From Roseomonas haemaphysalidis (GTDB lineage Bacteria; Pseudomonadota; Alphaproteobacteria; Acetobacterales; Acetobacteraceae), in the NCBI RefSeq assembly GCF_017355405.1, contig NZ_CP061177.1, forward strand, positions 2,711,001 to 2,775,000: a DNA stretch of 64,000 nucleotides, read 5' to 3'. Both the position numbers and the translations under genes were made by a program. Below are positions 58,319 to 64,000 of this stretch, piece by piece. Under the pieces are notes generated by a model. The model searched no databases and was not told the DNA's origin. It worked only from the letters and a program-made list of their open reading frames with translations. Within the stretch, counting starts at the first letter, position 1; every line of letters starts with the position of its first letter.

Positions 58319-59542
58319 ATGACCGCCGATCTTCCTGTGCTGCCCCGCCGCGCCGTTCTGGGCGGCCTGGCCGCCGCCGCCCTGGCGCGGCCGGCGATGG
58401 CCCAGGGCGGGCCGATCCGCATTGGCGAGATCAATTCTTATACCGCCCAACCGGCATTCCTGGGGCCCTACCGCAATGGCTGGCTCCTGGCGCAGGAGCA
58501 GATCAACGCCGCCGGCGGCGTGCTCGGGCGGCCGCTGGAAACCCTGTTCCGCGACGATGCCGGCAAGCCGGAGGACGCCGTCCGGCTGGCGGGCGAATTG
58601 CTGAACAGCGAGAAGGTGGCGCTGCTGGCCGGCGGGTACCTGTCGAACGTCGGGCTGGCGCTGGGCGACTTCGCCAATCAGAACAAGACACTTTATGCCG
58701 CCGGTGAGCCGCTGACGGATGCGCTCGTCTGGTCCAAGGGCAACCGCTACACCTTCCGCCTCCGCCCCAGCACCTACATGCAGGCGGCCATGCTGGTGGA
58801 GGAAGCGGCCAAGCTGCCCGCGAAGCGCTGGGCCGTGGTGGCGCCGAACTATGAATACGGCCAGTCCGCCGTCCGGTGGTTCCGCGAGCTGCTGCAGAAG
58901 GCGAAGCCGGAGGTCGAGTTCGTGGGCGAGCAGTTTCCCGCCCTGGGCCGCATCGATGCCGGAGCCACGGTGCAGGCGCTGGAAAGGATGCGGCCGGATG
59001 CCATCTTCAACGTCACTTTTGGGGTCGATCTGCTCAACTTCGTCCGCCAGGGCAACACCCGTGGGTTGTTCGAGAACCGCGCCGTCGTTTCCATGCTCAG
59101 CGGAGAGCCGGAATACCTGGAACCGCTGGGCGAGGAATGCCCGGACGGCTGGATCGTCACCGGCTACCCACGCGACACCCTGGAAGACCCGGCGCATGTC
59201 GCCTTCCGCGACGCCTACCGCAAGCGCTTCAACGAAGCACCGAAATGCGGCTCCGTGGTCGGGCACGACCTTATGCAGGCCATCGCCGCCACCATCCGCC
59301 GCGCCAACGCACTGGGCACCGAGGCACTGGTGGATGCCTTCGAAGGCATTCGCTACGCCACGGCCTATGGCACGGGCGAAGTGGAGTTCCGCAAGATCGA
59401 CCATCAGGCGACGCTGGGCTGCTTCGTGGGCCGTACCAAGCTGAATGGCCGGGTCGGCGGCATGGTGGACTGGCGCTACGCGGACGGTGCCCGCTACCTG
59501 CCGGACGACGCCACCGTGCGGAGCTGGCGCCCCCAGGGATAG
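58319..59542 (+). CDS. Branched-chain amino-acid-type ABC substrate-binding protein
   Basis: A 407-residue periplasmic binding protein of the LivK/type I fold family. The N-terminus has a twin-arginine-like PRRAVLGG, a hydrophobic stretch, and ends ARPAMAQ. The mature part shows IRIGEINSYTAQPAFLGPYRNGWLLAQEQINAAGGVLGRPLE and PAHVAFRDAYRKRFNEAP. ATG 58319 has GAGGA eight bases before it; ATGs at 58301 and 58310 are alternatives. It begins the operon of binding protein, fused permease and two ATPases. The ligand may be an amino acid, amide or aromatic acid. Confidence 0.9.
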   Translation: MTADLPVLPRRAVLGGLAAAALARPAMAQGGPIRIGEINSYTAQPAFLGPYRNGWLLAQEQINAAGGVLGRPLETLFRDDAGKPEDAVRLAGELLNSEKVALLAGGYLSNVGLALGDFANQNKTLYAAGEPLTDALVWSKGNRYTFRLRPSTYMQAAMLVEEAAKLPAKRWAVVAPNYEYGQSAVRWFRELLQKAKPEVEFVGEQFPALGRIDAGATVQALERMRPDAIFNVTFGVDLLNFVRQGNTRGLFENRAVVSMLSGEPEYLEPLGEECPDGWIVTGYPRDTLEDPAHVAFRDAYRKRFNEAPKCGSVVGHDLMQAIAATIRRANALGTEALVDAFEGIRYATAYGTGEVEFRKIDHQATLGCFVGRTKLNGRVGGMVDWRYADGARYLPDDATVRSWRPQG

Positions 59543-59548
59543 CGCGCC

Positions 59549-61387
59549 TTGGATCAGCTGGTCCTCCAGGGACTGAACGGACTGGCGAGCGCCTCCTCGC
59601 TGTTCCTGGTGGCGGCGGGGCTGACGGTGATCTTCGGCGTCAGCCGCATCGTCAACTTCGCCCATGGCAGCCTGTACATGCTGGGCGCCTATCTGGGCTG
59701 GACACTGACAACGCAGGGGCCGCTGGCGCAGCTTGGCGGCCACACGGGCTTCTGGGGCGGCGTGCTGCTGGCCGCGCTGGCGACGGGCGCGATCGGCGCC
59801 GCCATCGAGTTCCTGGTCCTGCGGCGGATCTACCGCGCGCCGGAGCTGTTCCAGTTGCTGGCCACCTTCGCCATGGTGCTGATCGTGCAGGACCTGACCC
59901 TGCTGGCCTGGGGGCCGCAGGACCTGCTGGGGCCCCGCGCGCCCGGCCTGCGGGGAGCCACGGAGATCCTGGGGCTGCGTTTTCCGCGATACGAGCTGTT
60001 CCTGATCGCCGTCGGGCCGGCGGTGCTGGGTTTGTTGTGGCTGCTGTTCCATCGCACCCGCTTCGGCATCCTGTTGCGCGCCGCGACGGAGGACCGCGAA
60101 ATGGTGGCGGCGCTCGGCGTGGACCAGCGGCGGCTGTTCACCAGCGTCTTCGCGCTCGGCGCCGCGCTGGCCGGGCTGGCGGGCGCGCTGCAATTGCCGC
60201 GCGAGGCGGTGAACTTGCACATGGACATGGCCGTGATCGTCGAGGCCTTCGTGGTCGTGGTGATCGGCGGCCTCGGCAGCCTGGGGGGGGCGGCGCTGGC
60301 GGCGCTGCTGATCGGGGAATTGCAAGCCTTCGGCATCCTGGTCTTCCCGCGCATCACATTGGTGCTGGCCTCTCTGGTGATGGCACTGGTCCTGGTGCTG
60401 CGGCCGCACGGGCTGCTGGGCCGCAAGCCGTCTGGCCTGCTGCCGGCGGCGGTGCCTGCCGCGCCATTGCCCCACGCGCCCGGCTGGCTGGCCTGGGCCG
60501 GGGGCGTGGCACTGGCCGCGCTGCTGGCGCTGCCGCCGTTGCTGGGCGACTACCCCCTGTCCATCCTGGCTGACATGGCGGCGATGGTGCTGTTCGCCGC
60601 CAGCCTGCACCTGATCATGGGGCCGGGCGGCATGGCCAGCTTCGGCCACGCCGCCTATTTCGGCGCCGGCGCCTATGCCGCCGCGCTGCTGGCCAAGCAT
60701 CTGGGCGCGCCCATGGAAGCGGGCCTCGCCCTGGCCCCCTTCGCGGCCGGGCTGGTCGGGCTGGTATTCGGTTGGTTCTGCGTGCGGCTGTCGGGCGTGT
60801 ATTCCGCCATGTTGACCCTGGCCTTCGCGCAGATTGCCTGGAGCGCGGCCTTCCAATGGGTCGAGGTGACGGGCGGCGACAACGGCATCCTCGGCGTCTG
60901 GCCCAGTGATTGGGCGCGCGGCAAGCTGGCCTTCTGGTACCTGTCCCTCATGCTTTGCGGCCTGGGGGTGGTGGCGCTGCGGCAGGTGCTGTTCTCCCCC
61001 TTCGGGATGGCGCTGCGGGCACAGCGCGATTCGCCGTTGCGGGCCGAGGCCATTGGCATCGATACCTTTCAGGTCCGCTGGGCGGCCTTCGCCCTGGCCG
61101 CGGCCGCGGCCGGGCTGGCGGGCGCGTTGTTCGCCTACGGCAAGGGCAGCGTCTTCCCATCCTTCCTGGGCATTCCCCGCAGCGTCGATGCGCTGGTGAT
61201 GGTGTTGCTGGGCGGGGTGCAGACGGTGGTGGGGCCCGTGCTGGGTGCCGTCGCCTATGTGGGCCTGCAGGAACAGCTGGTACGCATCTCCGACCTGTGG
61301 CGGCTGGTGCTGGGGCTGGCGATCCTGGCCATGGTCATCCTGTTTCCCGGTGGCCTGGCGGGTGCCCTGCGGAGCCGCCGGCCATGA
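59549..61387 (+). CDS. Fused branched-chain amino-acid-type ABC permease (LivH-LivM)
   Basis: A 612-residue permease that joins both inner-membrane subunits in one chain. Residues about 1-290 are LivH-like (GLTVIFGVSRIVNFAHGSLYMLGAYLGW, ATEDREMVAALGVDQRRLF, VIGGLGSLGGAAL), and about 310-612 are LivM-like (MGPGGMASFGHAAYFGAGAYAAALLAK, FAQIAWSAAFQWVEVTGGDNGILGV). About 16 membrane segments are expected. The start is TTG at 59549, six bases after the binding-protein stop, and no better start lies nearby. It overlaps the first ATPase by 4 nt. Confidence 0.92.
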   Translation: MDQLVLQGLNGLASASSLFLVAAGLTVIFGVSRIVNFAHGSLYMLGAYLGWTLTTQGPLAQLGGHTGFWGGVLLAALATGAIGAAIEFLVLRRIYRAPELFQLLATFAMVLIVQDLTLLAWGPQDLLGPRAPGLRGATEILGLRFPRYELFLIAVGPAVLGLLWLLFHRTRFGILLRAATEDREMVAALGVDQRRLFTSVFALGAALAGLAGALQLPREAVNLHMDMAVIVEAFVVVVIGGLGSLGGAALAALLIGELQAFGILVFPRITLVLASLVMALVLVLRPHGLLGRKPSGLLPAAVPAAPLPHAPGWLAWAGGVALAALLALPPLLGDYPLSILADMAAMVLFAASLHLIMGPGGMASFGHAAYFGAGAYAAALLAKHLGAPMEAGLALAPFAAGLVGLVFGWFCVRLSGVYSAMLTLAFAQIAWSAAFQWVEVTGGDNGILGVWPSDWARGKLAFWYLSLMLCGLGVVALRQVLFSPFGMALRAQRDSPLRAEAIGIDTFQVRWAAFALAAAAAGLAGALFAYGKGSVFPSFLGIPRSVDALVMVLLGGVQTVVGPVLGAVAYVGLQEQLVRISDLWRLVLGLAILAMVILFPGGLAGALRSRRP

Positions 61388-62130
61388 CCATGCTGGAAGC
61401 GCGGGGGCTGCGGAAGAGCTGGGGCGGCGTGGCGGCGGTGGATGGCGTCTCGCTATCCGTGCAGGCGGGGGAGATGCTGGCGCTGATCGGCCCCAACGGC
61501 GCCGGCAAGAGCACCTGCTTCAACATGCTGAACGGGCAGATCCGTCCCGATGCCGGCCAGGTGCGGCTGTTCGGCCAGGATATCACCGGCCTGCCGCCCC
61601 GCCGGGTGTGGCGGCTGGGCGTGGGGCGGACCTTTCAGGTCACAGCGACCTTCGGCTCCATGACCGTGCTGGACAACGTACGGATGGCGTTGCTGTCGCA
61701 CCACCGCAGGCTGGCAGCGCTGTGGCGCCCGGCCAGTGGCCTGTATGCCCGGGAAGCCGCCGAGGCGCTGGCTCAGGTGGGGCTGGCCGACCAGGCCGCA
61801 CGCTCCTGCGGCGTGCTGGCTTATGGCGACCTCAAGCGACTGGAGTTGGCGATCGCCCTGGCCAATGCCCCCCGCCTGCTGCTGATGGACGAGCCCACCG
61901 CCGGCATGGCCCCAGCGGAGCGCGGCGGGTTGATGGCGCTAACCGCGGAGATCGCCCGGGCACGGGGCATCGCCGTGCTGTTCACGGAACACGACATGGA
62001 CGTGGTTTTCGGCCACGCCGACCGGGTGATGGTGCTGCACCATGGCGCCGTGATCGCCAGCGGGGCGCCCGCCGCCATCCGCGCGAATACGAGGGTGCGC
62101 GAGGTTTATCTGGGCCAGGAGCCGGCGTGA
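61384..62130 (+). CDS. ABC transporter ATP-binding protein, LivG-like
   Basis: A 248-residue ABC ATPase. Walker A is GPNGAGKST, FNMLNGQIRPDAGQVRLFG is the LivG-type loop, and Walker B is LLLMDEPTAGM; the H-loop is FTEHDMDVVFGHADRVMVL. The signature is atypical, YGDLKRLELAIAL instead of LSGGxxQ. The start at ATG 61384 overlaps the permease stop. The next gene begins in its TGATG stop. It works as a dimer with the LivF-like ATPase. Confidence 0.93.
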   Translation: MTMLEARGLRKSWGGVAAVDGVSLSVQAGEMLALIGPNGAGKSTCFNMLNGQIRPDAGQVRLFGQDITGLPPRRVWRLGVGRTFQVTATFGSMTVLDNVRMALLSHHRRLAALWRPASGLYAREAAEALAQVGLADQAARSCGVLAYGDLKRLELAIALANAPRLLLMDEPTAGMAPAERGGLMALTAEIARARGIAVLFTEHDMDVVFGHADRVMVLHHGAVIASGAPAAIRANTRVREVYLGQEPA

Positions 62131-62831
62131 TGTTGCGGGTGGAGGGGCTGGAAGCCCGATACGGCCGCGCGCAGGTGCTGCACGGCATCAGCCTTTCCGT
62201 CGCGGCGGGCGAGGTGTTGTGCCTCCTGGGCCGCAACGGCGCGGGCAAGAGCACCACCATGAAGGCCATCATGGGGCTGGTTCCCCCCAGCGGCGGGCGG
62301 GTCGTCTTCGCCGGGCGCGAGATCGGCGGGCTGCCACCGCATGAGGTCGCGCGGGCCGGACTGGGCTACGTGCCGGAGGAACGCCGCATCTTCACCGGCC
62401 TGACGGTGGAGGAGAACCTAGAAGTGGGACGCCGCCCCGCCCCGGCGGGACAGCCCGCCTGGACGGCGGAGCGCGTCTACGCGCTGTTCCCCGTGTTGGG
62501 CGACATGCGCAAGCGGACAGGTGGCCGGATGAGCGGTGGCGAGCAGCAGATGCTGGCCGTGGCGCGGACCCTGATGGGCAACCCCCGCCTGCTGCTGCTG
62601 GACGAGCCGAGCGAGGGCTTGTCCCCCTTGGTGGTCCAGCGAATGGCGGAGGCGGTGCTGACCTTGAAGCAGGACGGCATGCCGATCGTGCTGTCCGAAC
62701 AGAACCTCGGCTTCGCCGCCAGGGTCGCGGACACAGCGTGCGTGATCGAAAGCGGCGAAATGCGCCACACCGGCACCATGGCCGGATTGCTGGCCGACGC
62801 AGAAGCCAGAAGGCGCTACCTTTCGGTGTGA
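62130..62831 (+). CDS. ABC transporter ATP-binding protein, LivF-like
   Basis: A 233-residue ABC ATPase. Walker A is GRNGAGKST, the signature is MSGGEQQMLAVARTLMGNP, Walker B is LLLLDEPSEGLSP, and GYVPEERRIFTGLTVEENL is the LivF signature loop. It starts at ATG 62130 (a GTG at 62127 is possible), overlapping the previous gene by one base, and closes the operon. It is convergent with a small arginine/proline-rich gene 18 nt away. Confidence 0.94.
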   Translation: MLRVEGLEARYGRAQVLHGISLSVAAGEVLCLLGRNGAGKSTTMKAIMGLVPPSGGRVVFAGREIGGLPPHEVARAGLGYVPEERRIFTGLTVEENLEVGRRPAPAGQPAWTAERVYALFPVLGDMRKRTGGRMSGGEQQMLAVARTLMGNPRLLLLDEPSEGLSPLVVQRMAEAVLTLKQDGMPIVLSEQNLGFAARVADTACVIESGEMRHTGTMAGLLADAEARRRYLSV

Positions 62832-62849
62832 AAGGCAGCGCCCTGGACC

Positions 62850-63056
62850 TTAGCGGTAGTAAGGCCGCGGCGGGGGCGGCCCGCGACGGCGGCGGCGGCG
62901 CCACCGTGGCGGCGGGGGCGGCGGCGGACGGCGATATGCACGCCGGCGCCAGCGCGGGGGCGGCTGGGCCTCGGCTTCCCCGGTGGTGGCAATGGTCGCG
63001 GCACCGGCCAAGCCGATGGCGGCGACCAGATTGAACAGCAAGCGGCGTCTCAGCAA
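62850..63056 (-). CDS. Small exported Arg/Pro-rich protein, TTG start
   Basis: A 68-residue protein without known relatives. Residues 1-30 (LLRRRLLFNLVAAIGLAGAA, ending GEAEA) form a signal peptide; the mature part of about 38 residues consists almost only of proline, arginine, tryptophan and tyrosine (runs of seven Pro and six Arg). The TTG at 63056 follows a GGAGG (63065-63069) by eight bases; a further TTG at 63083 is less likely. The mature peptide would be extremely basic. It could bind nucleic acid, membrane or cell-wall polymers; that is inference from composition. Low-complexity sequence makes its reality less certain. Confidence 0.5.
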   Translation of the reverse strand: MLRRRLLFNLVAAIGLAGAATIATTGEAEAQPPPRWRRRAYRRPPPPPPPRWRRRRRRGPPPPRPYYR

Positions 63057-63133
63057 CGCGGCGTCCTCCTGACGATCGACCAAGCGTCAACGCGGCCTTG
63101 GCGGTGTCCGTTCCATGACAAGAGGTTCATGCG

Positions 63134-63373
63134 TCAGGCGGTGATCCACAGCAGTGCCCAGGCGAACAGCCAGCCGGCGAGGATGCCCATGATGCCGCCG
63201 GCCAGCCCCTGCTCGACCAGCGGGTGCACCCGCAGCCGAAGCGCCGCCGCTGCCGCGCGGCGGAGCCACCAGCGAGGGGATGCCCGCGCCACCTGCCATG
63301 AAGCGCGGGCCGGCCAAAGCGGCCGATGCCGCAGCGGGGGGGTAGCGAGGGAGAAGGCAGGTTGCTGCTGCAT
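63134..63373 (-). CDS. Small membrane protein preceded by a LexA box
   Basis: A 79-residue protein without recognised relatives. The first half is basic and Trp/Arg-rich; the C-terminal 24 residues (GLAGGIMGILAGWLFAWALL...) form one membrane helix. The ATG at 63373 has no ribosome site, but the SOS box at 63385-63399 ends only 11 bases upstream, so the message could start at the ATG. The second half has strong third-position GC typical of real genes here; the first half less so. A GTG at 63229 would give a 31-residue peptide. Size, single helix and LexA box recall SOS division inhibitors such as Caulobacter SidA, without sequence similarity I can claim. Confidence 0.5.
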   Translation of the reverse strand: MQQQPAFSLATPPLRHRPLWPARASWQVARASPRWWLRRAAAAALRLRVHPLVEQGLAGGIMGILAGWLFAWALLWITA

Positions 63374-63384
63374 GAGAACATCAT

Positions 63385-63399
63385 GAACATAACCAGAAC
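63385..63399 (-). promoter_or_regulatory. LexA (SOS) box upstream of the small membrane protein gene
   Basis: On the plus strand GAAC-ATAACCA-GAAC (63385-63399); read with the gene it is GTTC-N7-GTTC. This is the same GAAC-N7-GAAC form as in front of lexA in this window. A TTGACG (63410-63405, minus strand) could be the -35 box and CATGAT (63385-63380) a weak -10, with the SOS box between them. An extra GAAC lies at 63376-63379. Confidence 0.6.
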
Positions 63400-63469
63400 G
63401 TTGCCGTCAAGCGTCGTTTGAACCCTTTTTGTTCTCGCTTCCGTGGGTGTGGCATGGTTGCCGCGGCGG

Positions 63470-64000
63470 CTAGGCGACCTCGCGCAACGTCGCGTCCAGC
63501 GCATCGAGGAAGCGGTCGGCATGCTCGCGCCCGAAGACCAGGGGCGGCCGGATCTTGAGCACGTTGGCATGGGGGCCGGAGGCGCTGATCAGCACGCGGC
63601 GCTCCCGCAGCCCGTTCACCAGCTTGGCCGTCGTCGCGCCATCTGGAGCACGTGAGGCGCGGTCCCGCACCAGTTCCACGCCGATAAACAGCCCCGCCCC
63701 GCGCACGTCCCCGATCGCCTCGTGGCGCAGCGCGAGTTGGCGCAGGCCGGCCTGCAGATAAGCACCGGTATCGCGCGCGTTGCTGACCAGCCCCTCGCCC
63801 TCGATCACCTCCAGCACCGCCTGCCCCACCGCGCAGGACACCGGGTTGCCGCCAAAGGTGTTGAAGTAGCGGGTGCGGTCCCCGAAGCCTTGTAGGATCT
63901 CCGGCCGCGCGACCATGGCGGCAATGGGGTGGCCGTTGCCCATCGGCTTGCCCATGGTCACCAGATCCGGCTCGATGCCATGGCGCTGGAAGCCCCACAT
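63470..64000 (-). CDS. Class-III PLP aminotransferase, 3' part (partial)
   Basis: The C-terminal 176 residues of a class-III aminotransferase; the gene continues beyond the window edge. The PLP lysine lies in LVTMGKPMGNGHPIAAMVA, followed by RYFNTFGGNPVSCAVGQAVLEVIE, IGDVRGAGLFIGVELVRD and KIRPPLVFGREHADRFLDALD, all usual for this group. This subgroup includes enzymes acting on alanine-glyoxylate, ethanolamine-phosphate and omega-amino acids; the fragment does not decide. The gene ends 97 nt before the small SOS-box gene on the same strand. Confidence 0.9.
   Translation of the reverse strand: MWGFQRHGIEPDLVTMGKPMGNGHPIAAMVARPEILQGFGDRTRYFNTFGGNPVSCAVGQAVLEVIEGEGLVSNARDTGAYLQAGLRQLALRHEAIGDVRGAGLFIGVELVRDRASRAPDGATTAKLVNGLRERRVLISASGPHANVLKIRPPLVFGREHADRFLDALDATLREVA

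Noticed and set aside
56615..60856. A 1413-codon open frame on the minus strand
   Set aside because: It runs antisense through the glycosylase, aminotransferase, binding-protein and permease genes and has Gln/Gly/His/Arg-rich shadow composition.
63420..63434. GAAC-CCTTTTT-GTTC as another LexA box
   Set aside because: The half sites are inverted, whereas the alphaproteobacterial box is a direct repeat; 4-bp arms are expected often by chance.

Overview
The window is a compact, very GC-rich stretch of chromosome with almost no spacer DNA and many 1-8 nt gene overlaps. Several features point to an alphaproteobacterium of the Acetobacteraceae (Roseomonas-like): a pyruvate dehydrogenase E1 beta subunit with its own lipoyl domain, a cysteine-poor DksA, the orders rpmF-plsX-fabH and trpGDC-moaC-moeA-lexA-comEC-gltX, and a LexA box of the form GAAC-N7-GAAC. 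The family is inferred from protein character and gene order; no database search was possible.

Layout. 1-5.1 kb: end of a DUF599 membrane protein, an orphan NMT1/THI5-like binding protein, a small exported protein, a HerA/DUF87-type ATPase and a divergent amidohydrolase. 5.1-7.2 kb: fusA (EF-G) standing alone, with two hairpins behind it. 7.6-10.1 kb: an overlapping DUF1800/DUF1501 pair. 10.2-14 kb, minus strand: dksA, the rpmF-plsX-fabH lipid/ribosome operon, and a GntR/UTRA regulator with an operator-like dyad. 14.2-17 kb: msrA, a serine hydrolase and an M19 dipeptidase. 17-23.6 kb: histidine utilisation, with hutF divergent from hutC-hutU-hutH-hutI and an operator between them; hutG is absent. 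23.9-31.1 kb: pyruvate dehydrogenase pdhA-pdhB-pdhC, a GNAT acetyltransferase, lpdA, lipA and a COQ10/RatA-like gene. 31.1-33.9 kb: a tiny membrane protein, threonine aldolase and an M20 dipeptidase. 33.9-38.8 kb: a TctDE-like two-component system divergent from a NitT/TauT-type ABC operon. 38.8-52 kb: tpiA, then a PpiD-like foldase, trpE-G-D-C, moaC, moeA, lexA, convergent comEC, gltX and an M20 amidohydrolase. 53-56.4 kb: two uncharacterised genes and an EnvZ/OmpR-like pair. 56.4-62.8 kb: a DNA glycosylase, an aminotransferase and a branched-chain amino-acid-type ABC operon with a fused LivHM permease. 62.8-64 kb: an Arg/Pro-rich exported mini-protein, a small membrane protein gene preceded by a LexA box, and the 3' part of a class-III aminotransferase.

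How the genes work together. The hut cluster turns histidine into glutamate precursors under HutC. The pdh block makes the complex and its lipoyl cofactor. The peptidases, aminotransferases and ABC systems suggest an amino-acid/peptide scavenger. The most interesting candidate for something undescribed is the small membrane-protein gene at 63134-63373. Its promoter carries the same GAAC-N7-GAAC motif found in front of lexA in this window, so it may be an SOS-induced small membrane protein.
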